NCBI GenBank assembly: GCA_017958845.1
Contig: JAGDBW010000047.1
Span: forward strand, 1-8,496
From: Clostridia bacterium
GTDB lineage: Bacteria > Bacillota > Clostridia > Oscillospirales > CAG-272
Direction: 5' to 3'
DNA: 8,496 nt
Positions 1 through 7,241 of this stretch are shown here, one piece after another. The translations under genes were made by a program, and so were the position numbers. The number at the start of each line of letters is the position of its first letter. The first letter of the stretch is position 1. The notes beneath the pieces were generated by a model. The model worked only from the letters and a program-made list of their open reading frames with translations. It did no database searches and was not told the origin of the DNA.

Positions 1-1
1 C

Positions 2-394
2 AGGGTCGCGGCTGCGCTGGACCGTCACCCGGCCGTGGGGGAACAAAAGAACGTGGAGATCGTCCGCCGCGAGGCGGACGGCTCGCTCTCGATGTGCGTG
101 CGCGAGCGCGGCAGCGGCCTGACTCTCGCCTGCGGGAGCGGCGCCTGCGCCGCCGCAGCGGTGGCCGGGATGCTGGGCATCGTGGAGCGAGGTGCCCCGG
201 TGCGGGTGAGGATGCCGGGTGGGGTTTTGGATATTCTGGTGGATTTTGACGGGTCGATACGCATGAAAGGCCCGGCGGAATTTGTCTGTGCGGGGGAGGT
301 GGTCTGGGATGATGAGACATCCGGGTTTTGGGCAGATCAGGCGCGGCTATATCTTTGGGGAGATCAGGGAGAGACTGGCGGGGCGGATCTGTGA
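2..394 (+). CDS. dapF: Diaminopimelate epimerase, C-terminal part (partial at window start)
   Basis: DapF interconverts LL- and meso-diaminopimelate in the cytoplasm, supplying peptidoglycan and lysine synthesis. The frame is open from base 2, so the N-terminal half lies outside the window; about 130 C-terminal residues are visible. Diagnostic stretches are the LDRHPAVGEQKNVEIV segment (family: hP.FP...NVefv), then ERGSGLTLACGSGACA, which holds the second catalytic cysteine in ACGSG, and the closing GPAEFVCAGEV strand where family members normally end. About 25 residues follow that point (to GGADL), unusual for DapF, and they are encoded where the next gene, dapL, overlaps in another frame. 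The neighbour catalyses the preceding pathway step, which supports the call. The identification is firm; whether the tail is functional is unknown. Confidence 0.93.
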   Translation, partial: RVAAALDRHPAVGEQKNVEIVRREADGSLSMCVRERGSGLTLACGSGACAAAAVAGMLGIVERGAPVRVRMPGGVLDILVDFDGSIRMKGPAEFVCAGEVVWDDETSGFWADQARLYLWGDQGETGGADL

Positions 395-1478
395 CCGTCA
401 CGGGCGGCGTCTGATCTCACTCGGCGTGGGCGACGCGACGCGTCCGATCACCCGGGCCGTGGCCGACGCGATGAGCCGGGCGGCGCGGGAGATGTCGGTC
501 GCCGCGACCTTTCGCGGGTACGGGCCGACGGCGGGCTACGCTTTTTTGCGCGATGCTGTCGCCGAGCGGTACGCGGCGCGGGGGCTGTCTCTCACGGCCG
601 ACGAGGTCTTTGTGACCGACGGGGCCAAGAGCTGTCTGACGGCGCTGGCGGCGCTGTGGGGCGACGTGCCGATGTACCTGCCCTGCCCCGCCTATCCGGC
701 GACGGCGGACGCGTGTCGGCTCGCGGGGCGGGAGATCGTGTATCTGCCCTGCGACGAAGCGCGGGGCTTTCTGCCGCGGCCGGAGGATCTGCCGCCGCGG
801 CCGGGGGTGGTGTGGCTCTGCTCGCCCGCCAACCCGCAGGGGGTGGCCTTTGACTATCCGGGGCTCGCGGCGTGGGTCGCGGCGGCGCGGCGGCGAGGGG
901 ACGTGATCGTGTCGGACGCGGCCTATGCGCCTTTTGTATCCGGGCGATACCCCGCGTCGGTCTACGAGGCGCCGGAGGGGCGCGCGTGCGCGGTGGAGGT
1001 CTGTTCTCTCTCAAAGGGCGCGTCCTTTACCGGTCTGCGGTGCGGGTGGTGCGTCATCCCGCGCGGGATCGTCACCGACGGCGGTATCCCGCTGCGGGAC
1101 AGCTGGACGCGGCGGGCGGAGGCGACCGTCAACGGCGTGGCTTATCCCGTCCAGCGCGCGGCGGAAGCGGCGCTCCCGGACGAGGCGGCCGAGCGGGACA
1201 ACGCGGCGGCCTATCTCGAGGGCGCCCGCCTGCTGGCGGCGGCACTGGGGGCGGCGGGATATCGCTTTTGCGGCGGTGAGGTGTCGCCGTACCTGTGGGT
1301 AGCATGCAAAAACGGCGGGGGTTCGTGGTCTTTTTTTGAAAACTGGGTCGAAAACAAAGGTTTGGTCGTGACGCCGGGCGTCGGATTCGGCGAAGGGGGA
1401 GACGGGTACGTTCGGCTGTCGGCCTTTTGCTCTCCCGCCGACTGCGCGGAGGCGGCGGAGCGGATACGGAACGGATAG
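309..1478 (+). CDS. dapL: LL-diaminopimelate aminotransferase
   Basis: This PLP-dependent class I/II aminotransferase converts tetrahydrodipicolinate to LL-diaminopimelate with glutamate as amino donor, bypassing the succinylase/acetylase routes. The product is 389 aa against roughly 390-410 for the family. Family signatures are GYIFGEIRERL near the N-terminus, LGVGDATRP, the ATFRGYGPTAGYAFLRDA block, SPANPQG (172-178; the NPxG Asn that binds PLP), SDAAYAPF (Asp203 and Tyr206), SLSKGASFTGLRCGW with Schiff-base Lys236, NGVAYPVQRAAEAA, and a C-terminal block SPYLWV, SWSFFENW, TPGVGFG. The start was chosen at ATG 309 because GGGGGAGG at 292-299 sits 9 nt upstream; ATG 312 is also possible, and a TTG at 282 has no such site. 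The first 28 codons overlap dapF by 86 bases in a different frame, yet encode conserved DapL sequence, so the overlap is genuine. No clear terminator follows. Confidence 0.93.
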   Translation: MMRHPGFGQIRRGYIFGEIRERLAGRICDRHGRRLISLGVGDATRPITRAVADAMSRAAREMSVAATFRGYGPTAGYAFLRDAVAERYAARGLSLTADEVFVTDGAKSCLTALAALWGDVPMYLPCPAYPATADACRLAGREIVYLPCDEARGFLPRPEDLPPRPGVVWLCSPANPQGVAFDYPGLAAWVAAARRRGDVIVSDAAYAPFVSGRYPASVYEAPEGRACAVEVCSLSKGASFTGLRCGWCVIPRGIVTDGGIPLRDSWTRRAEATVNGVAYPVQRAAEAALPDEAAERDNAAAYLEGARLLAAALGAAGYRFCGGEVSPYLWVACKNGGGSWSFFENWVENKGLVVTPGVGFGEGGDGYVRLSAFCSPADCAEAAERIRNG

Positions 1479-1576
1479 GCGCGCGGTTTTCGGTCGGGCG
1501 GGCGGTACTGTGCGCGATGACCGGGTGTCGTCGGCGTTTGGCGGGCGGCGGGCGGGATGAAAATGTGCGGGGATGC

Positions 1577-1605
1577 TTTACAGACGGGCGGGCTTGTGAT
1601 AGAAT
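1577..1605 (+). promoter_or_regulatory. Sigma-A-type promoter for gltX
   Basis: TTTACA at 1577-1582 is followed by exactly 17 bases and TAGAAT at 1600-1605, with a TG one base before the -10 (extended -10). The predicted start of transcription is near 1612, giving a leader of about 28 nt before the gltX ATG at 1640. This is the only AT-rich patch in the 161-base dapL-gltX gap. It suggests gltX is transcribed on its own as well as, or instead of, by readthrough from dapL. The sequence match is strong; activity is inferred. Confidence 0.72.
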
Positions 1606-1639
1606 AAAGGAGACAAAAACAACCGACGAGGACAAGCGT

Positions 1640-3289
1640 ATGGACAATATGAAACTGGCGGCGCTGCTGTTTCCGCAGCCGCTCAAAACCCCGGAGGAGT
1701 GGGAGGCGATCTACCCGCCGCGGCAGCTGCCGCCGGGCGCTGTCGTGACCCGCATGGCGCCCAGTCCGACGGGCTTTGTGCATTTGGGCAACGTGGTGCA
1801 GGGGCTGGCCTCCGAGCGGCTGGCGCATCAGAGCGGCGGGGTGCTCTTTCTGCGCATCGAGGACACCGACGCCAAGCGCGAGGTGCCCGGCGCCGTGGAG
1901 GTGCTGATCTCCTCCCTGTCGCACTATCGCATCCGCTTTGACGAAGGGGCGACCGCCAAGGGCGACGTCGGCGCTTACGGTCCCTACCGCCAGCGCGAGC
2001 GCGCGCCGATCTATCACACCTACGCCAAAAAACTGGTGGAGGAGGGGCGCGCCTATCCGTGCTTTTGCTCCGAGGAGGAGCTGGCCGAGATCCACGCGAA
2101 GCAGGAGGCCGAAAAAGATAATTTCGGCTACTTTGGGAAATGGGCGAAGTGGCGCGACCGGCCGCTGTCGGAGATCGAGGCGGAACTGGAAAAGGGGACG
2201 CCGTGGGTGCTGCGCTTTCGCTCCGAGGGGTCGGAGGAGCGCAAGATCCGCTTTGTCGATCTGATCAAGGGCGAGATGGAGCTGACCGAGAACTGCATGG
2301 ACCACGTGCTTCTCAAGTCCGACGGCATCCCGACCTACCACTTTGCGCACGCGGTGGACGACCACCTGATGCGGACCACGCACGTGGTGCGCGGCGACGA
2401 GTGGCTCCCGACCCTGCCCTTTCATCTCCAGCTGTTCGACGCGCTGGGCTTTGCTAAACCGAAGTATCTGCATATCGGGCCGCTGCAGAAGATGGACGGC
2501 GACTCGAAGCGCAAACTGTCCAAACGCAAGGACCCCGAAGCCGCGCTGACCTACTATCGCCGCGAGGGCTATCCGGTCGCGTCGGTGTATGAGTATCTCC
2601 TGGGCGTGCTCAACTCCAACTTTGAGGACTGGCGGCGCGCCAACCCCGATCTGCCGGCGGACGCGTTTCCCTTTTCCGCCAAGAAGATGAACCCCGCCGG
2701 GTCGCTCTTTGACGAGGCGAAGCTGCGCGACACGTCCAAGAACGTGGTCTCGCGCATGACGGCCGACGAGGCGTACGAGCTGACCCTCGCCTGGGCGAAG
2801 GAGAACGACGCCGACTGGGCGGCGGTCCTCGAAGAAAACCCCGGCACGGCGCTCGCCGCCCTCGCCATCGGCCGCGGCGGCAAGAAACCGCGCAAGGATA
2901 TCGCCGTCTGGTCGGAGGTCAAGGGGTATATCGGCTATCTCTTTGACGGCTGCTTTGGCTACGCGGACGAGCTGCCCGACTGGGACCGCGCCGACGCCGC
3001 CCGGGCGCTGAACGCATTTGCCGCGCTCTACGACCCCGCCGACGACAACACCGCGTGGTTTGAGAAGATCAAGGGCGTGACCGAGCGCCTCGGCTACACG
3101 ACCGATATGAAGGCCTACAAGGCCGATCCCGCCGCGTTTCGCGGCAGTGTCGCCGACGTCTCCGCCTTTGTGCGATACGCCGTCACCGGGCGGCTCAACT
3201 CGCCCGATCTGTGCGAGCTGATGCGCATCCTCGGGCGCGAGAGGTGTGTGGCGCGGCTCAAAGCGCTGGCGGATAAGCTCGGCGGGTGA
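1640..3289 (+). CDS. gltX: Glutamyl-tRNA synthetase (long clostridial form)
   Basis: This class I aminoacyl-tRNA synthetase charges tRNA with glutamate. The product is 549 aa, matching the long GltX form of Clostridia (about 550 aa) rather than the usual 470-490. Visible elements are APSPTGFVHLGN (40-51, the HIGH-type signature), RIEDTD (72-77), the catalytic-domain stretch around DGIPTYHFAHAVDDH (228-242) ending in VVRGDEW, and KRKLSKRK (290-297, the KMSKS loop). The remaining ~250 residues form the helical anticodon-binding part. The frame stays open back to 1427, but homology begins only at MDNMKLAALLFPQ, and GAGG at 1628-1631 lies 8 nt before ATG 1640. A better-looking AAAGGAG at 1606-1612 is 27 nt away and falls at the predicted transcription start, so it is unlikely to serve. 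The sequence alone does not show whether it also misacylates tRNA-Gln for the GatCAB route. Confidence 0.95.
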   Translation: MDNMKLAALLFPQPLKTPEEWEAIYPPRQLPPGAVVTRMAPSPTGFVHLGNVVQGLASERLAHQSGGVLFLRIEDTDAKREVPGAVEVLISSLSHYRIRFDEGATAKGDVGAYGPYRQRERAPIYHTYAKKLVEEGRAYPCFCSEEELAEIHAKQEAEKDNFGYFGKWAKWRDRPLSEIEAELEKGTPWVLRFRSEGSEERKIRFVDLIKGEMELTENCMDHVLLKSDGIPTYHFAHAVDDHLMRTTHVVRGDEWLPTLPFHLQLFDALGFAKPKYLHIGPLQKMDGDSKRKLSKRKDPEAALTYYRREGYPVASVYEYLLGVLNSNFEDWRRANPDLPADAFPFSAKKMNPAGSLFDEAKLRDTSKNVVSRMTADEAYELTLAWAKENDADWAAVLEENPGTALAALAIGRGGKKPRKDIAVWSEVKGYIGYLFDGCFGYADELPDWDRADAARALNAFAALYDPADDNTAWFEKIKGVTERLGYTTDMKAYKADPAAFRGSVADVSAFVRYAVTGRLNSPDLCELMRILGRERCVARLKALADKLGG

Positions 3290-3321
3290 GGGCGAAAAAG
3301 CGCAAGCGAAAAAACGAAAAA

Positions 3322-3355
3322 AGAAAGAGCGGAAGCGCGAGCTTCCGCTCTTTCT
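3322..3355. terminator. Bidirectional intrinsic terminator between convergent operons
   Basis: A perfect 15-bp stem (AGAAAGAGCGGAAGC at 3322-3336 with its complement at 3341-3355) closes on a GCGA tetraloop of the stable GNRA type. On the minus strand the stem is followed by TTTTT, CG and TTTTTT, a strong U-tract ending the degV-to-hydrolase operon. On the plus strand the U-tract is weaker (CTTTCTGTTTG), but it lies just 32 bases after the gltX stop. It occupies most of the 77-base gap between the two converging genes. Confidence 0.9.
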
Positions 3356-3366
3356 GTTTGAATAGG

Positions 3367-4788
3367 TCAGTCGTGCGGGACGGGGCGGCGGAGGGTGGTC
3401 TCGCCCTCCGGGGTGACGTGGAGGCCCAGCAGGGCATCCGGGGCTTGTCCCTCTTCCACCCAGCGGCGGATGACGTCCAGCTCGTCCCCGTCGGGGACGC
3501 GGCGGCCGCCCGCGCGATACGCGCGCCAGCGGTTCACGCCGTCGCCGCCGACGTTGTGGTCTTTGCCGGGCAACAGAAAGTAGCGGACGCAGCGGTCGGC
3601 GCGGCGGCGGCCGATGGCAGCGCGGACGCGAGCGAGGTACTTGTGCGACGAGTGAAACGGCACCAGAGCGTCGGCCGCGCCGGCGTAGATCAACAGACGC
3701 CCGCCCGCCGCGTCGAAGGCGGAGAGATCGGGATCGTCGGCGTCGAGGTGCGGGGTGAGGACGCGGCGCATCCGGGCGTAGCCTGCGTGGTAGTCGAAGT
3801 CATCCACGTCGTAGCCGGGGCCGTACAGCCACACGAAGGTATAGCGCAGGGGATCGACGTCGCCGTGGATCATATCGTGGAAGGAGAACGCCGTCTTTTC
3901 CGCGCCGGCGGGGATGCCGGCGTAGATGCGGCGGCCGGTGACCGGGTCGCGCGGGCCGTCGTAGACGGCGAGCAGCTTTTCGCGCTGTGTGTCGGTGAGC
4001 GGCAGGCGCCGGGCGATATCGTCCACGAGGCGGGTGACGACGCGGCGGTCGGTCGACGGACGGGAGACGATGCGGTCGCCCGGCTCGCCGTCGCCGCGCG
4101 CCTGCATGAAGTCGACGGCGGCGTTGTGGATGGCGTCGATCTCCTCATCGGAAAAGAGGGGTTTTCCGTCTTTTGCGTGCAACTGGTGATAATTCCAGAT
4201 GAAATAGGTGTGCAGAGCGACGCGCGAATGGGCGGGCACGCCGGCGACGATGCCGTTGTAGTCGCGGGGGAAACGCTGGGCGAGCGACATGGCCTGCTGG
4301 CCGCCGGTGGAGGCGCCGAGGAAGTAGCAGAACGACGGGTCGCGGCCGTAGACGATGCGCGCGGCCTGTTTGGCGGCGAGGGTCATCTCGTGGTTGGCGC
4401 GCCAGCCGAAGTCGTCCCACATATCCGGGTTTTGGTACCCGGCGGCGGCGCCCGCCGAGGTGCCGAGGTCGGAGGCCGCGGCGGCGTAGCCCTGCGCGGC
4501 GTGGTGACAGAGCAGTTCGGTGGGGATATAGCCGCCCAGCCCGCCGATGCCGACGCCGAGAAGGACGCCGTTGTACTGCTCTGCGGCGGGGAGTCGGATC
4601 TCGACGCGGATATAGGAGCGCGCCCCGGGGGAGAGCGCCAGGCGGACGGTCAGCGAGCCGTCGTCCTCCCGCGTCAGGGACGGCCAGTCGTCGCCCTTTT
4701 TCGGGGAGGGGTGGGCGTCAAAGAAGCGGGCGATGGCGGCTGGGACGGACGGCTCCTTGTTGGCCGCTGTTCGATCTTCTTGTTTCAT
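3367..4788 (-). CDS. Tannase/feruloyl esterase-family serine hydrolase, apparently cytoplasmic
   Basis: The 473-aa product has the alpha/beta-hydrolase layout of the tannase/feruloyl esterase family, whose known members cleave esters of gallic or hydroxycinnamic acids. The nucleophile motif is FLGASTGGQQA with Ser160, followed by the family phrase RFPRDYNGIVAGVPA; a lid region contains YDGPRDPVTGRRIYAG (276-291); the acid is probably Asp373 in YAGAADALVPF, and the base His411 in LPGKDHNVGG. Family members normally carry Cys just before the Ser and just after the His, forming a disulfide; here these are Ala159 and Asn412. There is no signal peptide or lipobox at the N-terminus, so it should act in the cytoplasm. 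ATG 4788 overlaps the acpP stop (ATGA), with AGAAGG 7 nt upstream, implying translational coupling. It is the last gene of the operon. The substrate is unknown; its place beside acpP and plsX allows acyl-ester or thioester cleavage as an alternative to plant phenolics. Confidence 0.85.
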   Translation of the reverse strand: MKQEDRTAANKEPSVPAAIARFFDAHPSPKKGDDWPSLTREDDGSLTVRLALSPGARSYIRVEIRLPAAEQYNGVLLGVGIGGLGGYIPTELLCHHAAQGYAAAASDLGTSAGAAAGYQNPDMWDDFGWRANHEMTLAAKQAARIVYGRDPSFCYFLGASTGGQQAMSLAQRFPRDYNGIVAGVPAHSRVALHTYFIWNYHQLHAKDGKPLFSDEEIDAIHNAAVDFMQARGDGEPGDRIVSRPSTDRRVVTRLVDDIARRLPLTDTQREKLLAVYDGPRDPVTGRRIYAGIPAGAEKTAFSFHDMIHGDVDPLRYTFVWLYGPGYDVDDFDYHAGYARMRRVLTPHLDADDPDLSAFDAAGGRLLIYAGAADALVPFHSSHKYLARVRAAIGRRRADRCVRYFLLPGKDHNVGGDGVNRWRAYRAGGRRVPDGDELDVIRRWVEEGQAPDALLGLHVTPEGETTLRRPVPHD

Positions 4789-5018
4789 GCTTTGACCTTC
4801 TGCTCTTCCAGGAAGGCGACGACGTCGGAGACGCGCTCGAAGGCGGCGAGTTTTTCGTCCGGGACGGTGACGCCGTACTGTTCTTCGATGGTCATGAGCA
4901 GCTGCAGGACGTCGAGCGAGTCGGCGCCGAGGTCGTCTTTGATGCGGGAATCGAGGGTGACTCGGTCAAGGTCGATGCGGAGTTGTTTGGCGAGGGCGGA
5001 GCAAACGGCTTCGGACAT
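4785..5018 (-). CDS. acpP: Acyl carrier protein
   Basis: This 77-aa acidic protein carries growing or finished acyl chains as thioesters on 4'-phosphopantetheine. The attachment motif GADSLD gives Ser34 as the modified residue, and the surrounding helices (DDLGADSLDVLQLLMTIEE) fit AcpP of fatty acid synthesis. An AGGAGA site 8 nt before ATG 5018 sets the start and overlaps the plsX stop region; the gap to plsX is 12 nt. plsX followed by acpP is a common bacterial pair, often continued by rnc (RNase III); here the next gene is a hydrolase. A dedicated carrier for a specialised pathway cannot be excluded, but plsX linkage favours a housekeeping ACP. Confidence 0.95.
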   Translation of the reverse strand: MSEAVCSALAKQLRIDLDRVTLDSRIKDDLGADSLDVLQLLMTIEEQYGVTVPDEKLAAFERVSDVVAFLEEQKVKA

Positions 5019-5030
5019 GGGTCTATCTCC

Positions 5031-6062
5031 TTATTTTTGTAATTCTTGGGGGAGGTTTTCGAGCGATTGCTCGATTTTGGCCGAGAGGCCGCCGAGCTGC
5101 ATACGGTAGGCCTGTTCGATGCAATGGGTCACGTGCGAGGCCTTGGCGGAGCCGTGGCCTTTGACCATGACCTTGGAGCAGCCGAGCAGGACGCTGCCGC
5201 CGTAGTTCTGGTAGTCCATGTAGGTCTGCTCTTCCTTGAACATCCGGCGCATCAGCAGCGCCCCCATCTTGTAGAGCGGGCGGGCGTAGATGTCCTTTTT
5301 TAGTTTTTTGAGCATCTCAAGGCTCGTGCCTTCGGTGGATTTGATGAGTACGTTGCCCGAAAAGCCGTCGCAGACGACCAGATCATAGTCGCCGGAGAGC
5401 AGGTCGCGGCTCTCCATGTTGCCGACAAAGTGGACGCCCGGCGTCTGTCGGAGGAGCGGGTAGGCGGTCTTGCGCAGGTCGTCGCCCTTTTCTTCTTCGA
5501 CGCCGATGTTGAGCAGCGCGACGCGGGGGTTCTCTACGCCGTAGACCTCGCGCAGATAGAGCGACGCCATGACCGCGTACTGGACCAGATACGCCGGGGT
5601 GACGTCCACGTTGGCGCCTGTGTCGCAGATGCCGACGATCCCGCCGTTCATGGTCGGGAGGATCGGGCAGAAGGCCGGGCGGATGACGCCGCGCAGGCGT
5701 CCGACGCGCAAAAGCCCCGCCGCGACGAACGCGCCGGTCGAGCCGCAGGAAACGAGACCCGCGATCTCCTCTTCGCCGTCGGAGAGCAAGCGCACGGCGG
5801 TCATCAGGGAGCTGTCGCGTTTTAGCCGGATGGCGTCGGTGGGCTTTTCGCCCGGGTCGATGACCGAGGGGGCGTGGACGATCTCCATGCGGGCGGGGTC
5901 ATAGGGCGTCTCCGTTTCGGCGAGGCGGCGGCGGATGGTCGGTTCGTCTCCGGTCAGCACCAGCGCGAGGTCGGGGTGTGCGGACAGCGCGGCCAGCGCG
6001 CCGTCGATCTGCGCCGCGGGGCTGCGGTCGCCGCCGAAACAGTCAACAACGATCCTGATCAT
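5031..6062 (-). CDS. plsX: Phosphate acyltransferase PlsX
   Basis: PlsX converts acyl-ACP plus phosphate to acyl-phosphate, the donor used by membrane-bound PlsY to make lysophosphatidic acid. It is a peripheral membrane enzyme. The 343-aa product is of normal length. Markers are VVDCFGGDRSP (6-15; the consensus usually reads VDAMGGD), DPGEKPTDAIRLKRDSS (69-85), VSCGSTGAFVAAG (104-116), the CDTGANVD block (146-153), LLNIGVEEEKGDD (183-195), FVGNMESRD (212-220) and VVCDGFSGNVLIKSTEG (229-245). ATG 6062 has AGGAG at 6071-6075, 8 nt upstream and inside the end of the preceding gene. Spacing is 3 nt from the GNAT gene and 12 nt to acpP, so co-transcription is near certain. PlsY is not in the window. 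Confidence 0.96.
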   Translation of the reverse strand: MIRIVVDCFGGDRSPAAQIDGALAALSAHPDLALVLTGDEPTIRRRLAETETPYDPARMEIVHAPSVIDPGEKPTDAIRLKRDSSLMTAVRLLSDGEEEIAGLVSCGSTGAFVAAGLLRVGRLRGVIRPAFCPILPTMNGGIVGICDTGANVDVTPAYLVQYAVMASLYLREVYGVENPRVALLNIGVEEEKGDDLRKTAYPLLRQTPGVHFVGNMESRDLLSGDYDLVVCDGFSGNVLIKSTEGTSLEMLKKLKKDIYARPLYKMGALLMRRMFKEEQTYMDYQNYGGSVLLGCSKVMVKGHGSAKASHVTHCIEQAYRMQLGGLSAKIEQSLENLPQELQK

Positions 6063-6065
6063 GGC

Positions 6066-7196
6066 TCAGTCTCCTACCGACAGTTTTTTGACGTAGGAGC
6101 GGCGGCGTTTGTGACGGACGTTCTTGAACCGCTTCCACTGATTCTGGATCGCGTAGTTGTCTTCGAGGTTGAGGTTGGTCTCCGCGTGGTCGATCTGCGG
6201 ATCTCTCAGCATGCGGAGCAGGCCGGCCGAGATGATGGTGGAGATGCCGCGATTCTCGTAGGCGGGATCGACGGCGACCAGCGCCAGGTCGAGCACGGTC
6301 GGGTGTTTGATCGCGTAGAGGATCCGGACGATCGCGGCGGGCGTGAGTCGCCCCTGCGACTTTTGTACCGCGCGGGAAAGCGACTGGAAGCACAGGCCGC
6401 AGCAGACGACGCGGTCGTGCTCGTCCAGGATGACGGCGACGTGTTTGATATCCACGATGAGCTTGAAGCTCTTGATGAGCGAGCGGCGCATCGACGGGGT
6501 CATGGGGACGGTGCCGTACAGGCGATCGTAGCCCGCGTCGATCAGGTCGAAGAACTGGTCGGCGTAGCGGCGCAGAAAGTCGCTGATGTTCTTGCAGGGG
6601 CCGAAGCGCAGGTTGTAGCGCTTCATGATGAAGTCGGCCATCTTGTCCAGTGTGCCGTCGTCCTCGTCGGGCGGATAGATCTTGCTCTCTGTCCAGTCGA
6701 CTTCTTTGACGTATCCACGCGCTTCGATGAGCGTCCGGTAGTAGTCGGCGTTGTACTGTTCTTCAAAGGTGGAGAGCTGGTCAAAGCCCTCGATCAAGAG
6801 GCCCTCGCGCTCCAGGTCGGAAAAACCGAGCGGCCCGCAGACGGTGTCCATGCCCCGCTCCAGCGCCCAGTTCTCCACCGCGTCAAAGAGAGCGTCGGAG
6901 ACCTCGCGGTCATCGATGCTGTCAAAGCGGGTGAAGCGCACGCGGCGCTCGCCGGTCTTTTGGTTGGCGGCTTTCTGGAGGATGCCGGAGATACGGCCGA
7001 CCATCACGCCGTCGCGGTAGGCGTTGTAGTACACGGCCTCACAGGTCTCGTAGTAGGCGTACCGGGGATTGAAGATCTGCTTTTCATCTCCCCAGAGGGG
7101 CGGGACGAAGTGGGGATTGTCTCTGTACATCTTGAGCGGGAAACGGAGAAACTCGCGCTGTTCGCGCCTGGTTTTGACTTCTCGGACGGTGACCAT
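6066..7196 (-). CDS. GNAT-fold acyltransferase of unknown substrate (YghO-like)
   Basis: This 376-aa protein resembles the uncharacterised family related to E. coli YghO. The N-terminal hallmark is FLRFPLKMYRDNPHFVPPL (16-34), followed by AYRDGVMVGRISG (59-71), GPLGFSDLEREGLLIEGFD (121-139), the acetyltransferase motif-A-like stretch LALVAVDPAYENRGIS (304-319), and the closing block ETNLNLEDNYAIQNQWKRF (339-357). No signal peptide or membrane segment is visible. The chosen ATG at 7196 is preceded by AGGAG at a rather long 13 nt; the N-terminal family motif starts soon after, so the start is plausible. It lies 45 nt after degV and 3 nt before plsX. GNAT-fold enzymes include acyl-ACP-dependent N-acyltransferases such as OlsB and FeeM types, so given the neighbours an acyl-ACP or acyl-phosphate donor is conceivable; that is inference only. 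Confidence 0.8.
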   Translation of the reverse strand: MVTVREVKTRREQREFLRFPLKMYRDNPHFVPPLWGDEKQIFNPRYAYYETCEAVYYNAYRDGVMVGRISGILQKAANQKTGERRVRFTRFDSIDDREVSDALFDAVENWALERGMDTVCGPLGFSDLEREGLLIEGFDQLSTFEEQYNADYYRTLIEARGYVKEVDWTESKIYPPDEDDGTLDKMADFIMKRYNLRFGPCKNISDFLRRYADQFFDLIDAGYDRLYGTVPMTPSMRRSLIKSFKLIVDIKHVAVILDEHDRVVCCGLCFQSLSRAVQKSQGRLTPAAIVRILYAIKHPTVLDLALVAVDPAYENRGISTIISAGLLRMLRDPQIDHAETNLNLEDNYAIQNQWKRFKNVRHKRRRSYVKKLSVGD

Positions 7197-7241
7197 ATCG
7201 GCTCGGATGCTCCTGACTCGTTTGTTTTTTTGAGGAGGCGT

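Noticed and set aside
172..1478. Suspected loss of the PLP-site NNPTG motif in dapL (reads ANPQG)
   Set aside because: The PLP-contacting Asn is the one in NPxG, which is retained; Lys236, Asp203 and Tyr206 are also present, so the enzyme looks intact.
1427..1639. Upstream extension of gltX to a TTG at 1427
   Set aside because: The extra ~71 residues overlap dapL, cross the promoter and have no homology; the ATG at 1640 starts at the conserved N-terminus.
1211..2473. Long open frame (420 codons) antisense to dapL and gltX
   Set aside because: It is opposite strongly conserved gltX and dapL coding sequence, its translation is low-complexity and matches no family, and high GC makes long antisense frames common.
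3286..5109. Long plus-strand open frame (607 codons) across the hydrolase and acpP
   Set aside because: It is a shadow of the minus-strand hydrolase, acpP and end of plsX, all of which carry recognisable motifs; its product is repetitive Ala/Gly/Val-rich sequence.
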